Assembly: GCA_030038475.1 (NCBI GenBank)
Contig: JASHOU010000191.1
Location: 1 to 64,000, forward strand
Reading direction: 5' to 3'
Length of the DNA: 64,000 bases
DNA from: Terriglobales bacterium
GTDB taxonomy: Bacteria > Acidobacteriota > Terriglobia > Terriglobales > Acidobacteriaceae
In this document: positions 36,210 through 44,095 of the stretch, one piece after another
How the letters are laid out: the number at the start of each line of letters is the position of its first letter
How positions within the stretch are numbered: the first letter of the stretch is position 1
Position numbers and translations under genes: made by a program
The notes under the pieces: model-generated
What the model saw: the letters and a program-made list of their open reading frames with translations, nothing else
Databases searched by the model: none
Told to the model about the DNA's origin: nothing

Positions 36210-36514
36210 GCTCTGCCTCCCATAGTGAACCGGGTGCTCTCGAACCCCACCCCACGTGCTGAGAATAAGGGAGAATGAGCTGTAGAGCGGTGATAGTCAT
36301 CACCCGAAATTGTGATCCGTGTCACGAGCGGCAACTTGTTTGGATTGTTCGGGATTGTGGGATTTACTCTCGCCAGGGCGAGCCGCCCGCGTTGGTCACA
36401 TTTTGCCCGCGGGTTGCGGAAAACACTTGTTTTCGGTTCAGCCCCGGAAGGGCATCCAATGAGAAGCGCTTATGGTATCCCTAAAAGCGGTACCACGATA
36501 CGAACCGGAGCGCC
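36210..36514. other. Intergenic region between the Crp/Fnr gene and the radical SAM gene
   Basis: No gene is present in these 305 bases. They hold the leftward promoter of the radical SAM gene, with one Crp/Fnr-type palindrome at 36311-36326 and a possible leftward -10 element (TCTACA, 36281-36286) about 32 bases from the site centre. Confidence 0.5.
36311..36326. promoter_or_regulatory. Predicted Crp/Fnr-type operator TGTGA-N6-TCACG
   Basis: GTGA (36312-36315) and TCAC (36322-36325) are six bases apart. The preceding bases extend it to TTGTGA on the left. It is upstream of the AhbD/NirJ-type gene. Confidence 0.65.
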
Positions 36515-37237
36515 CTAATTTTGGCTGGCGATCCCGCGCAGCGCCATGGTGTTGCGAATTACCAGCGTCGAGCCCTTGGACTGCAGGATCTGACGCTTCT
36601 TCAAATCAGCAAACAAGCGGGTCACGGTCTCTCGCGAAGTCCCGATCATTTGCGCAATTTCCTCATGCGTCAAGCGCAGTTTCAGACGAGGCTCGGCTTT
36701 GGCGCCTTCTCCGTTTTTGCAGCTCCATTCCAGAAGCAGCTTGGCCAGTTTTTCCGCGGCCGAATGTGACAGCCCAAGCGATCCCGCTTCCTTGCAGGCA
36801 TTATGATACTTCTCGCTCAACTGTTCGGCCACTTTGAAACAGGCCTCGACATCGTCCTTCAGGAAGCGCAGGAAGTCTTCGCGCTTGACGAAATTAACCT
36901 GGCAGGGATCGAGGGTTTCCGCCGTCACTTCGTAAGGTTTGCCGGAAATCGTGGCGCTCAGCCCGAGCACTTCGCCGGGCTCGGCCAGCTTCACAATCAC
37001 CGTTCTGCCGCTCGGGGAGGTAATCGAGAGCTTTACACTACCCTTGCAGAGCACGAAGATGCCGCGCGGCATTTGCCCCTCGACAAACAGCACTGCCCCC
37101 TGAGGGTACGCGGCGGCGTACTTGATGCTTTCAAAAGCCCGCAGCGCGGTATCCGGAAGATCGCAGAAGATTCGATCTGTCCGCAGCTTGCAGGTGATGC
37201 AACTTTCTACAATCTCCATTCCGTAGGGCGAGAGCAT
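36515..37237 (-). CDS. Crp/Fnr-family transcriptional regulator with N-terminal cysteines (240 aa)
   Basis: The ATG at 37237 has GGAGG six bases upstream. An N-terminal Cys cluster (C13-x2-C16-x8-C25, in ESCITCKLRTDRIFC) precedes the cyclic-nucleotide-type beta roll, and further cysteines lie at 64, 112, 133 and 148. Clustered N-terminal cysteines in this family often hold an iron-sulfur cluster, so redox, O2 or NO sensing is plausible. The C-terminal winged helix has recognition helix SRETVTRLFADL; its R-E-x-x-x-R (202, 203, 207) matches that of CRP, which reads GTGA. Eight GTGA-N6-TCAC sites occur in the window, one of them upstream of this gene. Confidence 0.9.
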   Translation of the reverse strand: MLSPYGMEIVESCITCKLRTDRIFCDLPDTALRAFESIKYAAAYPQGAVLFVEGQMPRGIFVLCKGSVKLSITSPSGRTVIVKLAEPGEVLGLSATISGKPYEVTAETLDPCQVNFVKREDFLRFLKDDVEACFKVAEQLSEKYHNACKEAGSLGLSHSAAEKLAKLLLEWSCKNGEGAKAEPRLKLRLTHEEIAQMIGTSRETVTRLFADLKKRQILQSKGSTLVIRNTMALRGIASQN

Positions 37238-37626
37238 GAACCAGCCTCCTTTACAACCTCCGTCCGACTGACGTCAGAATCGCTTATAGCGCACTGTCCA
37301 TGAGACGCCTAAGCCAGACCTCTGCCAGTAGTCTCCGCCGGAATACAACACATAGCTGTGCTGCAAGATACACCGGGATGTGATCGGCCTCACATTCTCC
37401 GGGTAGAACGCACAGTAGCGCTCCCGTCCCCGGATACTCGCGTCGATGCGCGCTGCCAGGGCGAGACGTAGCGATGCGGGCGCTGCATTTCACGAGGGGT
37501 TGGGCTTGCGCTGAATCCAGAAAATGTGCGGTAGAACAGTCGTAGGATAGCCGCGAAAGGAAACACAGCAGGAGAAATAAGTGGGGCACATGAGCGTGCC
37601 CCAGCGTCCTGTAGATGAGCGGATTT
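37238..37626. other. Intergenic region upstream of the Crp/Fnr gene
   Basis: These 389 bases lie between the end of a cytochrome c gene and the start of the Crp/Fnr gene, both leftward. They should carry the regulator's promoter. The one clear element is a fully symmetric operator at 37378-37395. A 134-codon open frame across this region has no protein-like features and is not called. Confidence 0.5.
37378..37395. promoter_or_regulatory. Predicted Crp/Fnr operator ATGTGA-N6-TCACAT (likely autoregulation)
   Basis: This is the most symmetric of the sites: six-base arms ATGTGA and TCACAT around TCGGCC. It lies 141 bases upstream of the Crp/Fnr regulator's start, on the side from which that gene is read. 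Autoregulation is inferred. Confidence 0.7.
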
Positions 37627-38076
37627 CTACTTCGCCTGCAAAGATTCGATGTAGCGGGTAAGGTTCGATACGCGTTGCTGCACTTCACTTTCGTGTCCGC
37701 TGCTCATGCTCCAAAACAATGCTCCCCAAACCGGCATTTCCTTGGAACCGTGCGCCGGTAGCGACGATTCTCCGCGGATCGCCGACTCCACTTTCAGCGC
37801 GGGGTATTTCCCTCCGTTGTTTTTGCTCAGCAGGGTAAGATCGGTGGGCGGCACTTTCAACGCGCTGGCCGCAGGACCTCCGCCTTTGCCATCGGTTCCA
37901 TGGCAAACGGCACAGTACGCCTTATACATCTCTGTACCCGACACCGGGGAAGTGTTCTTGATCGGCACATGCTTGATTGTCTTCTCGGGTTGAGACTGCG
38001 TTTGGTCCTGCGCGGCAACTACGCAGGCACCTATGATCAGGGCGGTAAATATCAAAATCAGTTTCCTCATCGACAT
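37627..38076 (-). CDS. Small secreted class I cytochrome c (149 aa)
   Basis: I chose the ATG at 38076 because AAGGAG lies seven bases upstream and a signal peptide starts there (MSMRKLILIFTALIIGACVVAAQ). One haem motif, CAVCHGTDGKGGGP, is followed by the usual loop and a distal Met candidate (EMPVWGALFWSM). The length fits a monohaem class I cytochrome of the cbb3/soluble type. It would carry single electrons in the periplasm. It is read in the same direction as the Crp/Fnr gene below it. Confidence 0.88.
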   Translation of the reverse strand: MSMRKLILIFTALIIGACVVAAQDQTQSQPEKTIKHVPIKNTSPVSGTEMYKAYCAVCHGTDGKGGGPAASALKVPPTDLTLLSKNNGGKYPALKVESAIRGESSLPAHGSKEMPVWGALFWSMSSGHESEVQQRVSNLTRYIESLQAK

Positions 38077-38173
38077 CGCAATTCTCCTTTCCAGTGAAGC
38101 TCGCATAACTGAAACCAGACGCGCTCCAAAAACAAAACCGGCCAAAACTGCCGCTTTGCGGCTTGTCGATCCG

Positions 38174-38848
38174 CTATTGCGCGGAGATCTTCCACTCGCC
38201 GCCGCTACGCACCAGGGTCAGCGTGGACTTGGTCGCGTTCGCGTGATAGAAGTCGGCTTCATATTTGTTGATCAATGTTTCCCGTTCCCAAAGATTGAAG
38301 CTCCTTACCAGCGGACCACCCGCATCAAACACGTCGCCAAATTGATTGGGCTGCCACTTCCAGGTGTATTCGACTGTCGCGTTGTTCACTCCGTTCATCT
38401 CTATGGCCGCTATGCCCACTAATTGCCGTTGCGCCAGGGGAATGTCATAGCCAATGGTGCCATCCTTTTCATTCGCTTTCTTGAGATCCGGCACCGTACT
38501 CAGCAGACGCGATCCATCGGGCGTGAGCGAGACAAGAACGGCGCCGTGCGGCGCTTTGGCCAACTTAACGATTCCCGCTTTTTCCAGTAATCGGTAGTTG
38601 ACATCCCCGAATTGTCCATCGGCACTGGGTTTCACCAGTCCAGTGCGGAAGTGGATGACCGCTGGACCGTGTCCCTGGAGAGCTGCGCTCACAATCGGCC
38701 TTGCCTGCTGCGCGCTGAGCGCCGTTCCTCCGCGGGCCTGAAATATGACATAGCCGGCTAACCCCACGATCACGGCCACCAAACACAGCATGAGCGTCAA
38801 AGGCAAAAACGATGAACGTCGTTCCATCTCAACTTCGGCTTCAAACAT
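38174..38848 (-). CDS. Membrane-anchored periplasmic protein of unknown function (224 aa)
   Basis: The ATG at 38848 has GGAG upstream. One helix (residues about 14-36, LPLTLMLCLVAVIVGLAGYV) anchors a periplasmic domain with WKWQPNQFGDVFD and NLWERETLINKYEADFYHAN. I recognise no family. It lies about 100 bases upstream of the cytochrome c gene in the same direction, so the two may be one transcript. The Crp/Fnr-type site at 39038-39053 lies in the region it shares with the divergent oxidoreductase operon. Confidence 0.65.
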   Translation of the reverse strand: MFEAEVEMERRSSFLPLTLMLCLVAVIVGLAGYVIFQARGGTALSAQQARPIVSAALQGHGPAVIHFRTGLVKPSADGQFGDVNYRLLEKAGIVKLAKAPHGAVLVSLTPDGSRLLSTVPDLKKANEKDGTIGYDIPLAQRQLVGIAAIEMNGVNNATVEYTWKWQPNQFGDVFDAGGPLVRSFNLWERETLINKYEADFYHANATKSTLTLVRSGGEWKISAQ

Positions 38849-39037
38849 GGCAGTCTCCTCTTGAGCGACTAGAGATCGTCCCTCCAACCTTTCATTGTGA
38901 GTCCACGTTGTTTCCCATTGCTGTGATGGGAAGCACAGGCGCTTGTGCATCGCCTCATCGAAGTAACAAGCAGAAGTAACACCAGGTGGTGCGCGGGAGC
39001 AGGGCAGTGGCGGAATGTGCTTGTCCTCACCTATATC

Positions 39038-39053
39038 CGTGACGACTGTCACA
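39038..39053. promoter_or_regulatory. Predicted Crp/Fnr-type operator CGTGA-N6-TCACA with a well-placed -10 element
   Basis: GTGA (39039-39042) and TCAC (39049-39052) surround CGACTG. A rightward CATAAT at 39076-39081 begins about 30 bases from the site centre, exactly where the -10 box sits when CRP binds over the -35 region (class II activation). The start codon of the ferredoxin subunit follows at 39132. Confidence 0.72.
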
Positions 39054-39131
39054 TCCGCGCGCCCACTCCAGACTTCATAATCGCGGACAGTTGTCGTGGT
39101 GATACTTTCTCACCTTGAGCGTGGAGATTAC

Positions 39132-39446
39132 ATGCCAAAAGGACGTGTTTCGATCGTTGTTGAGCGCTGCAAGGCTTGCGGATTCTGTGTGGAGTTCTGC
39201 CCCTCGCACGTGCTTGCGCTCTCTTCCGCCTTTAATTCCAAGGGGTACCATCCGCCGCATGTGGTGCATCCGGAAAAGTGCAGCGGCTGCGACTTGTGCG
39301 GGATGTATTGCCCCGACTTCGCCATTTGCGCCACCAAAGTCGATCCTGCGGGTCATCCTGCAGCTCGAACCGCGGCTCAACCCGCTGGTCAAGCTGCCGG
39401 TCAAACTATGAAGAAAGCCACTCCAGCCAAGGGAGGTAGCAAATGA
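39132..39446 (+). CDS. korD: 2-oxoacid:ferredoxin oxidoreductase, ferredoxin-like delta subunit (104 aa)
   Basis: The ATG at 39132 follows TGGAG; upstream in-frame codons back to 39096 are not needed. Two 4Fe-4S motifs are complete: CKACGFCVEFCPS and CSGCDLCGMYCPD. They pass electrons from the catalytic subunits to free ferredoxin. The last about 30 residues form an Ala/Pro/Gln-rich tail not found in most delta subunits. It overlaps korA by four bases and is the first gene of a D-A-B-C operon preceded by a Crp/Fnr-type site. Confidence 0.9.
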   Translation: MPKGRVSIVVERCKACGFCVEFCPSHVLALSSAFNSKGYHPPHVVHPEKCSGCDLCGMYCPDFAICATKVDPAGHPAARTAAQPAGQAAGQTMKKATPAKGGSK

Positions 39447-40615
39447 AAACCGGTCTTCAAAAAGCCGACCCTCGGGGCGTACTTACCGGCGTGCATTTCA
39501 TGGACGGCGACCACGCCTGCTGCGAGGGCGCGTTGGCCGCAGGCAGCCGGTTCGCTGCCGGATACCCGATCACTCCCTCGACTGAAGTGGTGGAGCGTTT
39601 CGCTTCCCGCGTTCCGACCGTGGGCGGAACGTTCATCCAGATGGAAGACGAACTCGCTGCGTCAATCACGCTGCAAGGCGCGGTTTGGGGCGGAGCCAAG
39701 GCGTTTACCGTTACCTCGGGCCCCGGTTTTTCCCTGATGATGGAACACATCGGCTACGCGGCCATGACCGAAACCCCGTGCGTGTTCGTCGATGTGCAGC
39801 GCGGCGGCCCTTCGACCGGGTTACCCACGCTTCCCGCGCAGGCCGATATGATGCAGGCAAAATGGGGTTCGCATGGCGATTACGAAATCATTGCGCTTTG
39901 CCCCAATTCTCCGCAGGAGTGTTTCGATCTCACCATCAAAGCCTTCAACCTGGCTGAAGAATTTCGCGTGCCTGTGATGTTCATGATGGATGAATGCGTA
40001 GGCCACATGAGCGAGAAGGTGGTGATTCCTCCCGCCGATCAGATCGAAGTCGTGCCGCGCCGACATACGCACAAATCGATCGAAGATTACTTACCATACG
40101 GCGCCAACGGCGACCAGGTTCCCGAAATGGCGCATGCCGGCGAGGGCTACAACTTTCATGTTACCGGCTTGACGCACGATGAGCGCGGGTATCCGAATAT
40201 GACGCTGCCGGTGCAGGACAAACTGGTTCGCCGTCTGCAAAGCAAGATTCGCGACGCTGCCGACCGCATCGCCATGTTCGAAGAAGAGCAACTCGACGGC
40301 GCGGACGTAATAGTTGTCTCCTATGGGATCACCTCTCGCGTCGCGCAACGCGCCATCGAAGCCGCGCGCGAACGTGGCCTGCGCGTCGGCAAACTGCGCC
40401 TCATCACCGCCTGGCCGTTCCCGGACAAGAAAATCCGTGAACTCGCCGCGAAGACGAAAGCCTTCGTCGTTCCCGAGCTCAACCTCGGCCAGATGGTCGG
40501 TGAAGTAGAGCGCGCCGCCGCCGGCCAGGCAAAAACATTCGCCGTTTCGCACGCGGGCGGCGGAGTGCACAATCCGGAAGACATCCTGAAAGTAATCGTG
40601 GAGGCCGCTCGATGA
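39443..40615 (+). CDS. korA: 2-oxoacid:ferredoxin oxidoreductase, alpha subunit (390 aa)
   Basis: This subunit, with korB, oxidatively decarboxylates a 2-oxoacid (2-oxoglutarate most likely) to acyl-CoA, reducing ferredoxin. GYPITPSTEVVERF near the start, TFIQMEDELAA and SGPGFSLMMEHIGYA are conserved pyruvate-binding and CoA-domain features of the family. The length (390) suits a single alpha subunit with no fused gamma domain. Overlapping start and stop codons on both sides show strict co-expression. Substrate preference cannot be settled by eye; 2-oxoisovalerate or pyruvate are possible. Confidence 0.9.
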   Translation: MKTGLQKADPRGVLTGVHFMDGDHACCEGALAAGSRFAAGYPITPSTEVVERFASRVPTVGGTFIQMEDELAASITLQGAVWGGAKAFTVTSGPGFSLMMEHIGYAAMTETPCVFVDVQRGGPSTGLPTLPAQADMMQAKWGSHGDYEIIALCPNSPQECFDLTIKAFNLAEEFRVPVMFMMDECVGHMSEKVVIPPADQIEVVPRRHTHKSIEDYLPYGANGDQVPEMAHAGEGYNFHVTGLTHDERGYPNMTLPVQDKLVRRLQSKIRDAADRIAMFEEEQLDGADVIVVSYGITSRVAQRAIEAARERGLRVGKLRLITAWPFPDKKIRELAAKTKAFVVPELNLGQMVGEVERAAAGQAKTFAVSHAGGGVHNPEDILKVIVEAAR

Positions 40616-41502
40616 GTGACATTTTGAACACCGATATCCTCGATACCGATATCGTTAACCCAGTCGAGCCCATTTTGCGCAGCGATCGCATTCCGCACAT
40701 CTGGTGTCCGGGATGCGGCATCGGCACCACCGTCAATTCTTTTGCCCGCGCCCTGGTCGATTCAAACATTGATCTCGGATCGCTGGCTCTGGTTTCCGGC
40801 ATCGGTTGTACCGGACGCGTGGCCGGTTACGTCAAGCTTGACTCATTCCATACCACGCACGGCCGCGCCATTCCATTTGCTACCGGTCTCAAGCTGGCAA
40901 ATCCCAAGCTCAATGTAGTCGTCTACTCCGGCGATGGCGATCTTTCGGCGATTGGCGGCAATCATCTCATTCACGCCGCACGCCGCAATATCGATCTGAA
41001 GGTCATCTGCGTGAACAATTTGATTTACGCCATGACTGGCGGACAAACTGCGCCGACCACACCCGACCATTCCACCACTTCAACGAATCCTTACGGAGTC
41101 TTCGAGCCCTCATTCAATCTGCCGCACCTGGTCGAAGCCGCCGGAGCAGTTTACGTCGCCCGCTGGACGACCTTCCACGTGCGCCAGTTGTCCCGCTCGA
41201 TCAGTGAGGCATTCAAGAAAAAAGGCTTCTCGTTTATCGAAGTCATCTCGCCCTGCCCCACGCTTTATCAGCGCCGCAACAAGATGGGCGACGGACTCGA
41301 CGCCATGAAGTACTACAAGGAAAAGAGCAAAGTCCGGCACGGAGCGCCCACGGGCGAAGTCGGCCTCACCATGACCGGCGAAATCATCGTCGGCAAATTT
41401 GTCGACCGTGACCGGCCCGATTACGAAACCATGATGCGATCGCAATTCCGCGAGTCGCTCGGCGAAAGATTCGTAGAACAAACGGAGATGGTATGCAGCT
41501 AA
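40612..41502 (+). CDS. korB: 2-oxoacid:ferredoxin oxidoreductase, beta (thiamine diphosphate) subunit (296 aa)
   Basis: The beta subunit binds thiamine diphosphate and one 4Fe-4S cluster. WCPGCGIGTTVNSFARAL, VSGIGCTGRVAGY and SPCPTLYQ supply cluster cysteines. The TPP fold is shown by SGDGDLSAIGGNHLIHAARR followed by NNLIYAMTGGQ. It starts within korA (ATGA overlap). Length and motif spacing fit the 2-oxoglutarate-type beta subunits. Confidence 0.92.
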   Translation: MSDILNTDILDTDIVNPVEPILRSDRIPHIWCPGCGIGTTVNSFARALVDSNIDLGSLALVSGIGCTGRVAGYVKLDSFHTTHGRAIPFATGLKLANPKLNVVVYSGDGDLSAIGGNHLIHAARRNIDLKVICVNNLIYAMTGGQTAPTTPDHSTTSTNPYGVFEPSFNLPHLVEAAGAVYVARWTTFHVRQLSRSISEAFKKKGFSFIEVISPCPTLYQRRNKMGDGLDAMKYYKEKSKVRHGAPTGEVGLTMTGEIIVGKFVDRDRPDYETMMRSQFRESLGERFVEQTEMVCS

Positions 41503-42089
41503 AGGAAATTCGTATCGCAGGTTTTGGCGGCCAGGGAGTGATTCTTTCGGCCATCGTTCTCGGCAAAGCGGCTTCAATCTATCAGGGCGCGTATGCGACC
41601 ATGACGCAAAACTTCGGCCCGGAAGCTCGCGGCGGCGCCTGCAGTGCGCAGCTGGTTGTTTCTGGTTCGCCAGTGCTGTACCCATACGTCACCAAGCCCG
41701 ACATCATGGTCGTTATGTCGCAGGAAGCCTTTGTACGCTTCGCCCCGGAGTTAAAAGATGGCGGCATCCTGATCGTCGAGCAGGATCTCGTGCGCGTTTC
41801 CGATCTTAAAAAGGAAGTCCAGGTTTACAGTGTCCCTGCCACACGGATCGCCGAAGAATTGGGAAAACGCATGGTGCTGAATTCGGTGATGGTAGGTTTC
41901 TTCACCGCAGTAACAAAACTGCTGAACGCCGACGCGGTGCGAAAGGCGGTAGCCGATTCCGTCCCAGCGAATTTCAGTGAGCTGAACCTGAAAGCATTTG
42001 AAAAAGGATTTGAGTACGGAACCGCCGCGCTGACCGCACCCGCCAACCGTGCCGATGCGGAACTGCAACTGCAATATTCACCCGAGTAA
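41493..42089 (+). CDS. korC: 2-oxoacid:ferredoxin oxidoreductase, gamma subunit (198 aa)
   Basis: The gamma subunit completes the complex. The nucleotide-like fold begins with IRIAGFGGQGVILSAIVLGKAA, followed by QNFGPEARGGACSAQLVVS, both diagnostic for the POR/KOR gamma family. It overlaps korB by ten bases. The same domain is found fused to a beta subunit in the second oxidoreductase of this window. Confidence 0.92.
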   Translation: MQLKEIRIAGFGGQGVILSAIVLGKAASIYQGAYATMTQNFGPEARGGACSAQLVVSGSPVLYPYVTKPDIMVVMSQEAFVRFAPELKDGGILIVEQDLVRVSDLKKEVQVYSVPATRIAEELGKRMVLNSVMVGFFTAVTKLLNADAVRKAVADSVPANFSELNLKAFEKGFEYGTAALTAPANRADAELQLQYSPE

Positions 42090-42492
42090 TCAAGGTAGTA
42101 GCATTCGTCATCCTGCGAAGCGAAAAATCTGTGAGTCTGAACCGCGCCGCTGGTGTTGTGTTCTGCAACGTTGCTGTTGCGGGATTCATCGATGTTGAAC
42201 TCTCGTTCTAAACTGCTGATCCGAAGACGTTATTTTGTTCATTTGCTAATCCACATCTGGCCAATGCAACCTTGTTCTGTTGCGATTCTTATCAACGCCG
42301 CGTTGCCAACCTACTCACCAAGAATCCAGTCATGAGATTGCCTCTCGTCTAACTGCCTTGTTCTATGCGAGATCGCGGCGCGCTTCGCCAATCTCAGCAA
42401 TCACGCCGCTTTTGGTCGAGCGATTGCCTCTAAAAAGTGCTGAGTGGCTCGAATAAAGCGGCTCTCCGACTCCAGTTCTGACGAGGTGACTT
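42090..42492. other. Intergenic region after the korDABC operon
   Basis: Four hundred bases without a gene. At 42106-42131 lies a short copy of an intergenic word (GTCATCCTGCGAAGCGAAAA) also found, in degenerate form, near 6996-7010 (GTCATCCTGAGCGAACC). Otherwise I see no hairpin, operator or coding signal until the ribosome site of the GcvH-like gene. Confidence 0.4.
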
Positions 42493-43167
42493 ATGACAGT
42501 CTTATTGGTTCTCTTCACATTCGCAGCGTTTTTACTCATAGACTACCTCCGCACCCGTAACACGATTGCAAAACCGACCGTACTCGCCACCGCGACTGAC
42601 GCTGAAGTCGCGCCACGCCTTCAGCCTGCGTTAGTCGCCGGCTTCGCCGTTCCGAACAATCTGCGCTATCACCCCGGTCATACCTGGGCTTTGAACGAGA
42701 GTCCCAATCTGGTGCGCGTCGGCATGGATGACTTCGCCTCCAAGCTGACCGGCAAGGTAGAGAGCGTCACGCTGCCGCGACGCGGCCAATGGATCCGACA
42801 GGGCCAGAAGGTGTGCACCATCCATCGTGACGGATGCACGGTTGACATGGTTTCGCCCATCGAGGGCACAGTGTCTGACATCAACGAAGCGGTGGCGAAG
42901 GATCCGAAGCTGGTGCTGAGCGATCCCTACGGCGAAGGCTGGCTCGTAACTGTCAACTCGCCCGACGCCAAAACCAGCTTCAAGAACCTGTTGGGTGGCG
43001 CGCTCGCCCGCTCTTGGATGAATGAAGCGGCAAGCCGCTTGCGCTACCGCATGCCGGTCGCGCTGGGCGCGCTGGCGCAGGATGGTGGAGTCGCGGTGGA
43101 CGATGTATCGGCCGAGCTTCCCGACCAGGATTGGCTGCCGCTGGCAAAAGAGTTCTTCCTGTCATAA
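42493..43167 (+). CDS. Membrane-anchored GcvH-like protein without the lipoyl lysine (224 aa)
   Basis: A transmembrane helix (TVLLVLFTFAAFLLIDYL) precedes a glycine-cleavage H-protein fold starting at about residue 55 (RYHPGHTWALNESPNLVRVG). GQKVCTIHRDGCTVDMVSP aligns with the lipoyl hairpin of GcvH, but the lipoylated Lys of ESVKA is Gly here (HRDGC). The following SPIEGTVSDINE and DPYGEGWL are conserved. A further 65 residues at the C-terminus are extra. It cannot be lipoylated in the usual way, so a role in the glycine cleavage system is unlikely. Membrane-anchored, lysine-free GcvH-like proteins have no function that I know. Confidence 0.82.
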   Translation: MTVLLVLFTFAAFLLIDYLRTRNTIAKPTVLATATDAEVAPRLQPALVAGFAVPNNLRYHPGHTWALNESPNLVRVGMDDFASKLTGKVESVTLPRRGQWIRQGQKVCTIHRDGCTVDMVSPIEGTVSDINEAVAKDPKLVLSDPYGEGWLVTVNSPDAKTSFKNLLGGALARSWMNEAASRLRYRMPVALGALAQDGGVAVDDVSAELPDQDWLPLAKEFFLS

Positions 43168-43263
43168 GGGAATCGCAGTCCCAAGCGGCTCCCTGCGAGA
43201 CGAGCCACCACGCAGGGCGCGGCAACCGGCCAAAGTAACCGGTTCTAGTAAAAGAGGACTGCA

Positions 43264-43326
43264 AAAACACCGGCCGCCCGGGTCCCAGGCCAAACAGCCA
43301 GGACCACTGGGCGGCCGGTGTTTTTT
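43264..43326. terminator. Strong bidirectional rho-independent terminator
   Basis: AAAACACCGGCCGCCC (43264-43279) pairs perfectly with GGGCGGCCGGTGTTTT (43309-43324), a 16-base stem with a 29-base loop. It is flanked by an A-run and a T-run, so it can end transcription from both the GcvH-like gene (rightward) and the metalloprotease gene (leftward). Confidence 0.88.
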
Positions 43327-43422
43327 GGCCTCGTAAGTTTCTGCTCGGTGTTCTTCCGAAAGCACGGACCGTGAACGCTGACAATTTTTGAGAGAGTGTC
43401 AATCGGTCATCTTAGTTAGATT

Positions 43423-43977
43423 TCAGAAGATTCGCACTGGCGACAACTGCGTCACGGGAGCGGCAACGGCCTGACAGGAGCTGCATAGCGTGCTTTTTTT
43501 GAGGTCAATCCACTCCACGGCGTGCGACGGAGCCATAGCGCAGCTGTAATCTTCGCAATGCGTCAGACTGAGCGTGTGGCCGAGTTCGTGAACCGCTTCC
43601 TTGATCACGCGCTGACGAAACAGCTCCGGGTCGGGGGGCAGACCATAGAACTCCTGCCGCAGTCGATGGGATGAAATCACGGCGCACGGACCTCCCATCT
43701 GCGCCTCGCCGAAAACAAAGGTGAGAATTGGGATGTAGAGATCGACAGCAACAATACCCAACACTCGCCAGGAGTCGGCTGTACGAAAACTCTGCATGCG
43801 ATGAAGAATTTCCGACGAATGATACTGCTGCCGTTCTCCATGGTAGGCGAATTCGGGATCCAGCCGCACCGGGAGCACCTCACAGGACACGCGAAAAGTC
43901 TTGGCGACGGCGGGACGCAGATCCTGAAGCAGCGCCTCATCCACATTCCCGATCGGCAACAGTTGCACCAGCTTCAT
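43423..43977 (-). CDS. amzA: Archaemetzincin-like zinc metalloprotease, peptidase M54 (184 aa)
   Basis: The metal-binding motif HELGHTLSLTHCEDYSCAM carries the metzincin HExxHxxGxxH pattern and the cysteines typical of archaemetzincins (Cys directly after the third His, then Cys in YSCAM and CSSC). The 184-residue length is normal for the family. Family members are predicted cytoplasmic peptidases with unknown targets in bacteria. There is no signal peptide. It ends near the shared terminator with the GcvH-like gene. Confidence 0.88.
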   Translation of the reverse strand: MKLVQLLPIGNVDEALLQDLRPAVAKTFRVSCEVLPVRLDPEFAYHGERQQYHSSEILHRMQSFRTADSWRVLGIVAVDLYIPILTFVFGEAQMGGPCAVISSHRLRQEFYGLPPDPELFRQRVIKEAVHELGHTLSLTHCEDYSCAMAPSHAVEWIDLKKSTLCSSCQAVAAPVTQLSPVRIF

Positions 43978-43983
43978 GGAGCG

Positions 43984-44092
43984 ACTCTCAGTTCTCGGTT
44001 CTCAGTTTTTTCAGTCCTGAGTTCTCAGTTTCAAGGGAGCCGAGTCGAATGATATTAAGAACTGAGAACTGACAATTGACAACTGAGCACTG
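43984..44092. repeat. Degenerate intergenic repeat with core GTTCTCAGTT/AACTGAGAAC
   Basis: The stretch is dense with imperfect copies of TCAGTTCTC and its complement. GTTCTCAGTT (44021-44030) pairs perfectly with AACTGAGAAC (44060-44069). The core also forms the arms of the repeat at 18072-18116. It lies between the regulator gene and the metalloprotease gene, both leftward. Confidence 0.65.
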
Positions 44093-44095
44093 GCC

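Noticed and set aside
37284-37688. A 134-codon frame on the minus strand upstream of the Crp/Fnr gene
   Set aside because: It overlaps the end of the cytochrome c gene and crosses the predicted operator; no domain or signal is visible.
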